Origin: Desulfurococcaceae archaeon
GTDB taxonomy: Archaea > Thermoproteota > Thermoprotei_A > Sulfolobales > Desulfurococcaceae
Length of the DNA: 64,000 bases
NCBI GenBank assembly: GCA_028275705.1
Contig: JAPWUD010000001.1
Location: 1-64,000, forward strand
Direction of reading: 5' to 3'
The translations under genes and the position numbers were made by a program. Below the pieces are notes generated by a model. The model ran no database searches. It worked only from the letters and a program-made list of their open reading frames with translations, and was not told the DNA's origin. Shown here in pieces: positions 17,195 through 25,910 of the stretch (positions within the stretch are counted from its first letter, which is position 1; each line of letters begins with the position of its first letter).

Positions 17195-17574
17195 TATTGC
17201 ACCCTGGCCTTCCTTATAGTGGCAATGCTATTATCCGCTACTCCTTGTTTTTCCAGCTCCACGGGATAGACTACCACAGTGTTCTCAGTTGATTCAACCA
17301 CCTCCGCTGTAAATGTCGTTTTCCTCTTACCAGCAACTACTACCTCGACGACGTCTCCATTTTTAATACCAAGCTCGGAGGCTATCCACGCCGGTATCTT
17401 AGCTATTGGCTTATCAATTGATCTATCGTACTTTATACGTATTCTCTTCTCAGATAGAGTTTTCTTCGCTCCCCTCAGTTCCGATGCTGGTGGAATAATG
17501 GCAAGCAACTTGGAGATATCTACTTTTTTAGATTCCTCTTGCTGACTACCCTCCGACTTATCAATCTCTGACAC
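17194..17574 (-). CDS. AbrB/SpoVT-like protein
   Basis: 126 residues. The first 35 are acidic and probably disordered. Residues of about 40-85 read as a swapped-hairpin AbrB-type strand pattern: IRIKYDRSIDKPIAKIPAWI, then ELGIKNGDVVEVVVAGKRK. Such domains bind DNA or act as barrel modules. It is followed, with a one-base overlap, by the 129-residue helical gene. Repeat copy B starts 41 nt upstream of its start. Confidence 0.55.
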   Translation of the reverse strand: MSEIDKSEGSQQEESKKVDISKLLAIIPPASELRGAKKTLSEKRIRIKYDRSIDKPIAKIPAWIASELGIKNGDVVEVVVAGKRKTTFTAEVVESTENTVVVYPVELEKQGVADNSIATIRKARVQ

Positions 17575-17614
17575 GAAACCACCATTTAATTCTCACTTTA
17601 ATACGCTTAAATAA

Positions 17615-17938
17615 CTACCGTTTCTCGGTAGATGGTGGTTCATTGCCATTTATATTTTCATTGTTTTCATGGCTCCCCACCATCTGCCTCTCAACGGCTT
17701 TTATCTCCCCGACCACTCTACGGGAGTTGTTCACTCCTAGTCGCCTAGGGGATCATCCACTCCCCTCGAGTAATCGGGGTTCATGGATTGTTCATCAACC
17801 TCAAGGCCTCATCGGCTTCGGGATTCCGCAACTACTACAATATCTCAGTGTGGTTTATAAACACACCTCACAGCCCTGAAAGACCTTAGACACCAATAAA
17901 TGTAAACACCACAAGCGATTATGAAAAACGAAGCAGCC
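17615..17938. mobile_element. Decayed repeat element, copy B
   Basis: Second copy of the element at 219-626, in the same orientation. Shared parts are the hairpin arms (17617-17636 and 17679-17697), the block 17679-17820 and the right end with gattatgaaaaacgaagc. Relative to copy A it lacks about 90 nt of the TnpB-like part and keeps only HLTALKDLRHQ plus TAA (17864-17899). It fills the whole gap between the AbrB-like gene and the 3' end of glyS. No target-site duplication is evident. Confidence 0.6.
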
Positions 17939-17941
17939 TTG

Positions 17942-19693
17942 TTAAATAAGGAACTCTAATCCAATTTTCTCTACGAGGTATTTTTCAAGCTCGTTTATCT
18001 TAACACGCACTTGCATTGTTGTATCCCTATCTCGAACTGTAACAGTATTGTCATCGAGAGTTTGATGGTCGACTGTAACTGCGAATGGTATGCCTATTTC
18101 ATCAGATCTTGCATACCTCCTACCAATACTGCCCTCTTCATCATATAGTGCTCTAAAACCTCTCCCCACGAGGTTTCTATAGATAGATCTAGCAACTTCA
18201 ACCATTTTCACGTGTTCAGGCTTCTTACCAGTCATTAGTGGAAATACCGCGACATGGTAGGGTGCAAGATATGGTGGGAGTCTAAGGACTACTTTATCCT
18301 CTCTCTCCATGTAGGAGTATTCGAGGATCACATATAGTAACCGCTCGAGCCCAAAAGAAGGCTCAACAACGTGGGGGTATATTTTCTCACCATGTAATTT
18401 AACCTCCTCAGTCTTTAAGTAGAAGCAGCTACTGGGTAGCTTAATGCCTGCTAACTCTACAAATCCTTTTTCTCTGAGTTCTCTAGCCACCTCTTCGGGT
18501 TTACGTTGGTATAGCGATTGCAGTAACTCCTTTAACTTATCACCACTAATGATCTTTGAGATCTCGCCGGGATTTGGATAAGCCTTTTCCTCCTTTACGA
18601 CAACTGGTTCTTTAAATCTCTTAAATACTGTGAAATCCGCACCACTAAGCTCTGCATGTCTCTCAACATCGTAGCTTGTTCTATATGCATACCCAGCGAC
18701 TTCTATCCAGCCAAATCTCTCAGTATACACCTCCTGGTCGAATGTTTGAGCAGAGTAGTGAGCCCTCTCATGTGTAAGCTTCTCGAGAAACCTAATTTTA
18801 TCACCCGGTATACCCATGCTTTTTACATACTTGTTCCCAATACCCATCCAGTATGCTAGCCAAGGCGTCTTTACAATTCTCTTCTCAATTAACTCCTTGA
18901 CAGTGTATTCAATGGGTTCTTCAACTCCTTTAATTCTCTCTTCAGCTGTTACAACTCTCACTTTTTCATCCTCAACCTCTCCAATTACTTCATAGACCTC
19001 CCTCTCAGCCTCGGCAGGGTCGAAGAAGAATTCAACCTCCATAATGTTGAATTCCCTTAGCCGCAGTAATCCCTGCCTAGGCGAGATCTCGTTTCTAGCG
19101 ACTCTACCCACTTGAGCAATGCCTAGTGGAAGAGTACTCCTCATTATCTTGAATAAATGAGGAAAATTAATGAACATCCCCTGTGCATGCTCTGGTTTAA
19201 GATATGCAGTCTCACCCTTGTATGGACCAATTTGAGTTGTAAATAGAAGTAAAGCATTGAATGCTGATTCGAACTCTCCACCACACTCAGGGCACTTCAA
19301 TCCTTTTTCTCTAACTAACTTCGTTATTTCACCTGGAGACCACCCCTCCACATTCACGCCTATTACATCCTTGATCAAGTGGTCAGCTCTGTAAACTCTA
19401 CCACACTTACTACACACGAGAACGGGGTCTGTAAAGTGCTCCTCGTGGCCGCTTGCCCTAAAAACTACTCGAGGGTTCACAATGGGTGTTTCAACCTCGA
19501 TTATATTTTCCCTAGAATATACAAAATACTTCAACCATTGATTCATTATATTCCTCTTAATTAAAACCCCAATAGGCCCAAAATCATAGAAGCCCGCTAC
19601 ACCACCATATATTTCAAAGGACACCCAGAATATGCCTCTACGCTTAGCTAGGTCAACTATCTTATCGTATAATCCCCTCCCAGATACACTCAT
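17942..19693 (-). CDS. glyS: Glycyl-tRNA synthetase
   Basis: A 583-residue class II alpha2-type synthetase charging tRNA-Gly. It begins YDKIVDLAKRRGIFWVSFEI and GFYDFGPIGVLIKRN, with a Zn-binding pair CSKCGRVYRAD and CPECGGEF in the insertion (about 90-140). It continues with NEISPRQGLLRLREF and a C-terminal anticodon-binding domain (GRRYARSDEIGIPFAVTVD). Length is normal. The ATG is preceded by AGAGGGGG. It ends next to repeat copy B. Confidence 0.97.
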   Translation of the reverse strand: MSVSGRGLYDKIVDLAKRRGIFWVSFEIYGGVAGFYDFGPIGVLIKRNIMNQWLKYFVYSRENIIEVETPIVNPRVVFRASGHEEHFTDPVLVCSKCGRVYRADHLIKDVIGVNVEGWSPGEITKLVREKGLKCPECGGEFESAFNALLLFTTQIGPYKGETAYLKPEHAQGMFINFPHLFKIMRSTLPLGIAQVGRVARNEISPRQGLLRLREFNIMEVEFFFDPAEAEREVYEVIGEVEDEKVRVVTAEERIKGVEEPIEYTVKELIEKRIVKTPWLAYWMGIGNKYVKSMGIPGDKIRFLEKLTHERAHYSAQTFDQEVYTERFGWIEVAGYAYRTSYDVERHAELSGADFTVFKRFKEPVVVKEEKAYPNPGEISKIISGDKLKELLQSLYQRKPEEVARELREKGFVELAGIKLPSSCFYLKTEEVKLHGEKIYPHVVEPSFGLERLLYVILEYSYMEREDKVVLRLPPYLAPYHVAVFPLMTGKKPEHVKMVEVARSIYRNLVGRGFRALYDEEGSIGRRYARSDEIGIPFAVTVDHQTLDDNTVTVRDRDTTMQVRVKINELEKYLVEKIGLEFLI

Positions 19694-19821
19694 AGTATCC
19701 TACCCCCTCTGAAACACCATGAATTACATTGTTTATATCTAGAAATTAATTAAAAACAAAAATGCCACAAAATTATGCATAAAATGGAGAGTATGCATTA
19801 CAGCGAGATAGCTCTATAATA

Positions 19822-20598
19822 CTACTTCATCCCAGCTGGAATGGATATAACGGGTATTATTGCTAGTGCAGCTGCTACATTGCTTCTACCGCAGAGACTT
19901 CGAATACTCTGTTTCTCTACATATAGCTTTAAGTTATCCACGTAGTATAAGAATACTCTCCCATTGCCACCACTACACACTATTCTCCAATACCTCTTCA
20001 CATCTTTTTTAACTAATCCAAGTCTTTCACCCAGCACTTTGCTTAGTTCACCACTAGAGCAGTTCTCAATAGCTCTGAGAGCTGTTGTTATTGAGTATTC
20101 ATACATGTCTAGTACTGTGTAGTCGGCAATCCTCATGTGTAGCTTCCAGTCATTTAAACTTAGTTCTCTACAAGTCTTTATGTTTTCAACACTCAACTTA
20201 CTTAAGTTATTCTCATACCTCTTACCAATAACCATTGCAGGAGATATATAAATCGATGAGAAAACCAATAACTCCCCTAGCTCAGGATCCACCCCCAGGG
20301 AATTAGAGAACTCCCCTGTAAATAATTCAAGTTCTTGAAGGGGATGGGTGAGAAGTCTAAACGGCTTTCCACCCATGTATTTCTCGAGTTTATCTTTGTA
20401 TTTACTATGAATAATAGGCGTTATACCTAAGTTACGGTATTTAAATCTATTAATAAGCCACTTCACGGTATCCCAGGATCCCTCCTCCCCCAGATCAAAT
20501 AACACTACACCACGTAGATTCTTAACTATAGCAGCATAATTTGCAAACAAATTACATAACCCCTGCCTTAACTCTATAGATTTATATCGGGTATTCAT
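19822..20598 (-). CDS. Hypothetical protein
   Basis: 258 residues without a motif I recognise. The N-terminal part includes VVLFDLGEEGSWDTVKWLI, suggesting an alpha/beta (Rossmann-like) segment; the C-terminus includes a hydrophobic stretch VAAALAIIPVISIPAG that could be a buried helix or weak membrane anchor. It is a monocistronic gene between glyS and a divergent agmatinase-like gene. Composition looks like its neighbours. Confidence 0.6.
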   Translation of the reverse strand: MNTRYKSIELRQGLCNLFANYAAIVKNLRGVVLFDLGEEGSWDTVKWLINRFKYRNLGITPIIHSKYKDKLEKYMGGKPFRLLTHPLQELELFTGEFSNSLGVDPELGELLVFSSIYISPAMVIGKRYENNLSKLSVENIKTCRELSLNDWKLHMRIADYTVLDMYEYSITTALRAIENCSSGELSKVLGERLGLVKKDVKRYWRIVCSGGNGRVFLYYVDNLKLYVEKQSIRSLCGRSNVAAALAIIPVISIPAGMK

Positions 20599-20669
20599 AA
20601 AAATACTAATTAATACGCGTCTAAGCGGTTATTTTGATTACTTAGCATTATTAACATGGAGGGGTATTC

Positions 20670-21533
20670 ATGGCGTGGAAGACTATGCTTACAACACAGG
20701 TATTTGGATGCGTAGAGAATCCATCATCTCCCTTCGCCATAATAGGAGTTCCACTAGACCATACAAGTACCTACCGTCCTGGAACAAGGTTTGCTCCACA
20801 GAGGATTAGAGAGGCTGCTTGTAATCTTGAGCTATATAGTTTGACCGCTAACATAGTCCTGGAGGAAGTAGGGTTTAAAGACTATGGAGACCTACTCTTA
20901 CAACCCAATAACGTGGAAAACGCGCTTGGAAGAATAGAGCTCGCATTGAAAAACCTCCTCGAGGAACACAGGGGGTTAGTAATAGTACTTGGTGGGGAAC
21001 ACTTAGTTACATACCCAGGTATAAGAGCCTCTATTAGCGAAATAGATACTCTCATAGTGTTTGATGCACACCTCGACATGAGGGACGAGTACATGGGCTC
21101 TAGATTAAACCATGCTACATTCCTACGTAGAGTCCTAGAGGAGCAAGACATTAACGTTGTTCACATTGGCTCTAGGGCATATAGTAAGGGAGAGCTAGAA
21201 TATGCTGAGAGAAGCGGGGTCAAAGTCTATAATATCCTAGACGTGTACAAAGGGGGTGTAACCATAGAACAAGCTAATAGAGTGTATGTAAGTGTGGATG
21301 TTGACGTATTTGATCCATCAATAGCCCCAGGAGTCGGAAACCCAGAGCCTCCAGGTATTACTCTTCCCCAATTCCTAGATCTACTGGGAAGGATATTTGA
21401 GAGTGCTGAGAGTGTACGTATGGTTGATATTGTTGAGGTAAACCCCTTAGTAGACCATGGAGATGTAACAAGTGTATTAGCTGCAAAGATAGGTGTTGAA
21501 GCATCTGGATTATATTATGCAAAGAGGATCTAG
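20670..21533 (+). CDS. Agmatinase/arginase-family ureohydrolase
   Basis: A 287-residue binuclear Mn ureohydrolase. Metal ligands appear in LGGEHL, FDAHLDMRDE and VSVDVDVFDPSIAPG, with the loop NHATFLRRV for substrate binding. The family includes agmatinase (agmatine to putrescine plus urea), the likely activity in archaeal polyamine synthesis; arginase or formimidoglutamase activity cannot be excluded. ATG start behind GGAGGGG. Rpo12 lies convergent just downstream. Confidence 0.88.
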   Translation: MAWKTMLTTQVFGCVENPSSPFAIIGVPLDHTSTYRPGTRFAPQRIREAACNLELYSLTANIVLEEVGFKDYGDLLLQPNNVENALGRIELALKNLLEEHRGLVIVLGGEHLVTYPGIRASISEIDTLIVFDAHLDMRDEYMGSRLNHATFLRRVLEEQDINVVHIGSRAYSKGELEYAERSGVKVYNILDVYKGGVTIEQANRVYVSVDVDVFDPSIAPGVGNPEPPGITLPQFLDLLGRIFESAESVRMVDIVEVNPLVDHGDVTSVLAAKIGVEASGLYYAKRI

Positions 21534-21539
21534 TAGACT

Positions 21540-21689
21540 CTACACTGCTCTAACAATCCTATATGTTCTCGCAACCTTATAGACTATCTCATACATGCAC
21601 TTTGGGCATCTAACCTGCCTACCGTAAGTTTTAACCATTTCTTCGTAGTCAAATACATAGCCACATTTCCCACACTTGTACTTTACCAA
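21540..21689 (-). CDS. rpoP: RNA polymerase subunit Rpo12 (RpoP)
   Basis: A 49-residue zinc-ribbon subunit of archaeal RNA polymerase. It reads VKYKCGKCGYVFDYEEM, then RCPKCMYEIVYKVAR, with all four zinc-binding cysteines (CxxC...CxxC) and the basic C-terminal VARTYRIVRAV typical of the family. The TTG start at 21689 follows GGGGGTG by six bases; a GTG at 21698 is in frame. It is convergent with the agmatinase-like gene and divergent from aIF1. Confidence 0.93.
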   Translation of the reverse strand: MVKYKCGKCGYVFDYEEMVKTYGRQVRCPKCMYEIVYKVARTYRIVRAV

Positions 21690-21781
21690 TTCACGCACCC
21701 CCGCTTAGAAATCTCAAAATAGGTTTTTAAGTCTTGATTACAAATATCTACTTGAATACGTGCTCGGTGATGTAAAAAATC

Positions 21782-22096
21782 ATGCCTAGGCAGGTGTGCG
21801 GGGAGGAAATACCGGCGGAGCTATGTGAGCAATTAATAGTGGAGCAGCCATTGATAAAGATAAAGCTTGACGTTAGAAAATTTGGAAAACCCGTAACAGT
21901 CATTGATGGATTTCCAAACAATAAGGATTTACTAAAACACCTAGCAAGGTTCTTTAAAACAAAGCTCGCAGCTGGTGGAACATATAGAGAGGATGAAGGT
22001 AGGATCGAGCTTCAAGGCGATCACAGGCAGAGAGTGAGGCAAATACTAATAGAGGATCTTGGAGTAAATCCAGAAAACATTATTGTAATGAGCTAG
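21782..22096 (+). CDS. Translation initiation factor aIF1 (SUI1)
   Basis: A 104-residue SUI1-domain protein that monitors start-codon selection on the small ribosomal subunit. Family features are GKPVTVIDGFPNNKDLLKHL, then KLAAGGTYRED and IELQGDHRQRV. Length is normal. The ATG follows CGGTGATG. It is monocistronic and convergent with the TFB gene. Confidence 0.94.
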   Translation: MPRQVCGEEIPAELCEQLIVEQPLIKIKLDVRKFGKPVTVIDGFPNNKDLLKHLARFFKTKLAAGGTYREDEGRIELQGDHRQRVRQILIEDLGVNPENIIVMS

Positions 22097-22132
22097 TTGA
22101 AAGCAGTAAAAGCATACATAGTAGGTTTTTAA

Positions 22133-23104
22133 TTACTCCTCAACCTCCATACTTAGAACCTGCATTAACTCTCTAACTCTATTCCTAACAGTCACTTCAG
22201 TGACGCCTGCCACATTTGCAATCTCCTTTTGAGACCTTTCTTCACCCAGCTTCTCGCAGGCGAGGTAAACGGCTGCAGCCGCTATTCCAACAGGGTCTTT
22301 GCCTCCAAGTAGGCCTGCATCCCTCGCTTTATTAAGGATCTCTACAGCCGTTCTCACAACAGCCCCAGAAAGCCCGAGTGCATGTGCAATCCTTGGAACG
22401 AAGTCTCCAGGATCAGTTGTTGTGACCTTTATACTTAGCTCTCTAAGGAGTAGACGGTAACATCTTGCAATCTCTTTCCTATTAACTCTCGAATACTCCT
22501 CGATCTCATCGAGCGTCCTGGGGAGCTTCCTCAGCCTACAAGCAAGGTAGACGGCTGCCGCGATCACGCTTTCAATACTCCTACCTCTAACCAATCCTTT
22601 TTCAACAGCCTCTCTATATATCTTGGCAGCCTCCTCGCGTATGTATGATGGGAGATTGAGTAGATCTGCTAGCCTATCAAGCTCGTTCATTGCCTGTGCT
22701 AAATTCCTCTCTACACTAGTTAAAATCCTTGTTCTAGCTTGCCATTTCCTGAGCTTATATAACTGATACTTCTTACTGACTAATGCGTGTCCAGAGGCAT
22801 CTCTATCAGAGTAATCTATAGCGGTTGTAAACCCCATATCGTGAACTGTTGGTGTTATTGGACCACCAGTTCTAGCCCTCCTCTCCCTCTCCTCTGGAGT
22901 AAATGCACGCCACTCAGCTCTGTCATCTATAACTCTATCTTCAATAACTTCACCGGTTTCTAAGCAGACAAACTCCGCCTTTGAAGGATCATAAACAATC
23001 TTGTCTTGTGGACACTTGGACTTCCTCTCCCCACTCCCACTCGTACTTGAATCCGAGGTTGAAGAAGCATTCTGAGAATTAGTTATATTATCCTCAAGAA
23101 TCAT
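22133..23104 (-). CDS. tfb: Transcription initiation factor TFB
   Basis: A 323-residue TFIIB homologue that bridges TBP-TATA and RNA polymerase. The N-terminal ribbon reads CPQDKIVYD...VCLETGEV, keeping only two of four zinc cysteines. The B-reader/linker EWRAFTPEERERR is followed by two cyclin-fold repeats (about 120-215 and 220-315) ending in an HTH, GVTEVTVRNRVREL, that binds BRE. The first 28 residues are a Ser/Thr-rich extension. ATG after GGGTGTAATTCTC. A minus-strand TTTATAAGG box precedes it. Confidence 0.96.
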   Translation of the reverse strand: MILEDNITNSQNASSTSDSSTSGSGERKSKCPQDKIVYDPSKAEFVCLETGEVIEDRVIDDRAEWRAFTPEERERRARTGGPITPTVHDMGFTTAIDYSDRDASGHALVSKKYQLYKLRKWQARTRILTSVERNLAQAMNELDRLADLLNLPSYIREEAAKIYREAVEKGLVRGRSIESVIAAAVYLACRLRKLPRTLDEIEEYSRVNRKEIARCYRLLLRELSIKVTTTDPGDFVPRIAHALGLSGAVVRTAVEILNKARDAGLLGGKDPVGIAAAAVYLACEKLGEERSQKEIANVAGVTEVTVRNRVRELMQVLSMEVEE

Positions 23105-23267
23105 GAGAATTACACCCCAACACCCTATTTAGACTTGTTTAAACCCCTTATAAACTTAACGCAAGATTTAAAAACCTCCACGTGGAAAGAGCTTTTAAAC
23201 CCCAAGATTTTCAAACCCATTGAAAAACTTATTAAGCATGAGAAGAAAATACGAAATAAGTGGAGAA

Positions 23268-23355
23268 AGCCGGGTCGTCTAGCGGCCAAGGATGCGGGGC
23301 TTTGGCCTAGCATGGAGGAAACCCCGAGACCGGGGTTCGAATCCCCGCCCGGCTA
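23268..23355 (+). tRNA. tRNA-Gln (TTG), with a 15-nt intron
   Basis: Acceptor AGCCGGG/CCCGGCT with discriminator A; D arm with GTC...GAT; anticodon stem CGGGG/CCCCG; T arm CGGGG-TTCGAAT-CCCCG. The mature loop is CTTTGG plus A, so the anticodon is TTG. The intron 23306-23320 sits after position 37 and forms a bulge-helix-bulge: bulge GGC, 4-bp helix CTTT/GAGG, bulge AAA. The last three bases are also the complement of the pckG stop codon. Confidence 0.92.
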
Positions 23356-25245
23356 CTTCCTATCAAGTTTAAATGGACTTATCTCAGGTCCATACTTATT
23401 CTTTGCATCTTCCAATCTACGTTTCTGCTCAGTGAGTATTTCGAAGAATCTCTTAGGTGTATCTGGGATTTTAGAGTAGATTTTCCATATTCTCTCGTAT
23501 TTTGCAAGGAGGTTTTCTACTCTAATAGTGAAAAGCCTCTCGTATAGATTCTCGTGGAATTCTTTACCAAGCTCTTTCTCGAATAATTCAGCTAGATCAC
23601 TATATATAGGGATAAAGCCTGTTGGCGTTGCAATAGCGTCAACATCGTTGTTTACCCTTAGCTCCATCCACTTCAGCCACACTCTCTTATCTACTTTCTC
23701 AGTTAAGTACCTCCCTCTCTCGTCGCGTAAGAAGTAGTTTACACTAAATATCCTGGGTTTTTCATCGAGTTTCTCTCCGAATCTAAAGTGTAGGTCAACG
23801 AATCTACCTGGAGATATCGGTAGGAAGTCGAGTATAGCAAATGGATTGAACTCCATAACACCCACTGCCCCAAGAGTAGCAGCTGTTTTCTCCGACTCTA
23901 GTGATGCACCCTTAGTTACAACACCATGTTCCCAATCAAGAGACTCCTCGACGGGAACCCATGTATTTGGATCTCTACCACCAAATATCATGCCCTTAAC
24001 TGGTACTCCATATGGATCATTAATTCTAGGGTCTACCTTCTCGAGGTAGAATATACTCGTTGTAAACCTAGCATTGGGGTGTGATGGAGGTATTTCAATG
24101 CCTTTCTCGTCTTTCTTACCCGGCCACCATTTACCAGCATAGTTTACACCGGGTTTAGGCGGAGTTGGCTTACCATTCCACCATACCTCTCCATCCTCAG
24201 TCAACAAAACATTCGCAAATATAACCTCTGTGTCTCTACGGGTTAGGATATCGTATATCTCCGGATCATCCACGGGGTTTACCCCATCAATTATTCCAAA
24301 CATCCCGATTTCAGGGTTTACCGCGTGGGCTTTACCATTAAGATCCCTAATTATAGCTAGGTCGTCTCCTACTACTGTGTCTGCTATTAGTGCAGTCGAG
24401 GTCTTACCACATCCAGCTGGGAAAGCACCAGTGAAGTATGTTATTCTATCAGCAGGCCCCTTTACACCAACTATAAACATGTGTTCGCAGAGCCAGGACT
24501 CCCTATCACCCTTATCTACGCATAGCCTTAGAGAGAGCTTCTTTAATCCAACAGTGTTCCCCGCGTACTGGGTGTTTACACTATACACTACTCTGTCCTC
24601 CAAGTCAATGTATATCCTCCTCCTTGCAATATCTCGCGACCATCCGTTTTCATCACGGGGTCCCGTACTATGTAGAAACCTCATGTATTCTATGTCGTCT
24701 CTAGATGTAAATACATCATAGCATATTCTATACAGTATATTACTACTATGGGCAACATAGGCTGAGTCGGTGACCTGTACGCCATATAGCGAGAAAGGCG
24801 AATTCTTTGGTCCATAACAATATAGTCCAATATATAGTTCTTTGCCCTTCATTATACCATTAAAGTACTCTAAGACCTCTCTTAAAGCCTCATTCCTCTC
24901 CTTTGTATTAATCATAGGGATTTCAACGCCAGCTGGGACAAGGATTCTCGTGTTCTCCCTATCACGTGCAAGGTCACGTGGTCCATCAAAGTGAACTGTG
25001 TGTCTAGGGTTAAATCGAGAGGGGATCTCCTCTTTATTCTCAATAGCTTTACTCTTTATGTATTCAATGTCTTGCTCCGAGTCTGTAATGATGAATATTC
25101 TTGAAGGTTTCGTTAATTCAGCAATATATACTATCCACTTAAGTAAATTAATGCTCTTAATACGTGACAATTTGTCTAGGTTGTATCGATCTGTATACTT
25201 AGCGAGAGCGCTTAAAACCTCTTCTCTTCCTTCAACTATACCCAT
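23353..25245 (-). CDS. pckG: Phosphoenolpyruvate carboxykinase (GTP)
   Basis: About 630 residues, converting oxaloacetate plus GTP to PEP for gluconeogenesis (or the reverse). The P-loop/kinase-1a motif PAGCGKTSTAL is at about 288-298, the metal-binding VVGDDLAII follows, and FGGRDPNTWVP is present. Length is normal for the GTP class. ATG 25245 is chosen; a GTG at 25263 is in frame. The gene ends inside the 3' end of tRNA-Gln on the other strand. Confidence 0.95.
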   Translation of the reverse strand: MGIVEGREEVLSALAKYTDRYNLDKLSRIKSINLLKWIVYIAELTKPSRIFIITDSEQDIEYIKSKAIENKEEIPSRFNPRHTVHFDGPRDLARDRENTRILVPAGVEIPMINTKERNEALREVLEYFNGIMKGKELYIGLYCYGPKNSPFSLYGVQVTDSAYVAHSSNILYRICYDVFTSRDDIEYMRFLHSTGPRDENGWSRDIARRRIYIDLEDRVVYSVNTQYAGNTVGLKKLSLRLCVDKGDRESWLCEHMFIVGVKGPADRITYFTGAFPAGCGKTSTALIADTVVGDDLAIIRDLNGKAHAVNPEIGMFGIIDGVNPVDDPEIYDILTRRDTEVIFANVLLTEDGEVWWNGKPTPPKPGVNYAGKWWPGKKDEKGIEIPPSHPNARFTTSIFYLEKVDPRINDPYGVPVKGMIFGGRDPNTWVPVEESLDWEHGVVTKGASLESEKTAATLGAVGVMEFNPFAILDFLPISPGRFVDLHFRFGEKLDEKPRIFSVNYFLRDERGRYLTEKVDKRVWLKWMELRVNNDVDAIATPTGFIPIYSDLAELFEKELGKEFHENLYERLFTIRVENLLAKYERIWKIYSKIPDTPKRFFEILTEQKRRLEDAKNKYGPEISPFKLDRK

Positions 25246-25313
25246 CGAATCCCCGTTAATCACCTATAATTAATGGTTAATAAAAAGGCTGTTCTCAGCG
25301 GTGTAGTAAGTGT

Positions 25314-25358
25314 CTGACCTCCTCCCCGCCCTTAAAAGGCGAGGCTTATAGTTGTAAA
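25314..25358 (-). repeat. Palindromic IS200/IS605-type end, copy 1
   Basis: On the minus strand it reads tttacaactataagcctcgc, then cttttaagggcggggagg, then aggtcag. It folds as CCTCGCC...GGCGGGG. A second copy is at 60341-60384. Such GC-rich hairpins mark IS200/IS605 ends and TnpB guide RNAs, but no transposase gene lies here. The stop codon of the DUF99 gene is inside the hairpin. Confidence 0.5.
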
Positions 25359-25910
25359 CGTAGACGCTATCTTATGTGCTATTCTCAATGGCTCTGGTGT
25401 TGGACTATATATACATGTCTCCCGTAGAATGGTAAATGCCCTCTCTCGATCAAGCATTTCTACGTACACTCTTATTGGTCTCCACGGCGTGTTGAAGTAT
25501 ATGGAGTTAGTGTAGACTCTCTCTATTACACTATATCTCTCACTCCAATCCTCGAAGTGCTTTATCAACGCTGCCTTTATTTTTTGGAGATTTAGTGGGT
25601 ACAAGAGCACTACTATTACGCCTTTTCCAGTCTTAGAGGCTACTTCAGCTGGGTCAACTACATCGAAGCCTGCATAAGTTACTCCATCTAGCAATACGAC
25701 TTCTCCATTAAACAACTTGGAGATATCAATAATTGCCTCCATAGAAGTGTTCAAATCAACTCTAACACTCTTAAAACCAATTCTATTTACCTGGAGATCA
25801 CTGTCTAATTCAACCCCCACTATTAACGTCTCCCCTCTACCCCCCTTATATGAAGCGGGGAAAAACCCATCGTCATATGCTTCAATTGTTTTAACACTAA
25901 GTGTCTGCAA
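25332..25910 (-). CDS. DUF99-family protein
   Basis: About 192 residues. DUF99 proteins are archaeal relatives of the endonuclease V fold with unknown role. The sequence shows VKTIEAYDDGFFP, then LIVGVELD, GEVVLLDGVTYAGFDVVD and a C-terminal HKIASTFTTISLAF. TTG 25910 fits the family start; TTGs at 25922 and 25934 are in frame. It overlaps the end of orc1/cdc6, so they are cotranscribed. Its last residues are encoded inside a repeat palindrome, so the tail may have been altered by insertion. Confidence 0.75.
   Translation of the reverse strand: MQTLSVKTIEAYDDGFFPASYKGGRGETLIVGVELDSDLQVNRIGFKSVRVDLNTSMEAIIDISKLFNGEVVLLDGVTYAGFDVVDPAEVASKTGKGVIVVLLYPLNLQKIKAALIKHFEDWSERYSVIERVYTNSIYFNTPWRPIRVYVEMLDRERAFTILRETCIYSPTPEPLRIAHKIASTFTTISLAF

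Noticed and set aside
23268-23355. tRNA-Glu instead of tRNA-Gln
   Set aside because: The D arm resembles bacterial tRNA-Glu, but the A1-U72 pair and the anticodon TTG after removing the intron fit glutamine.
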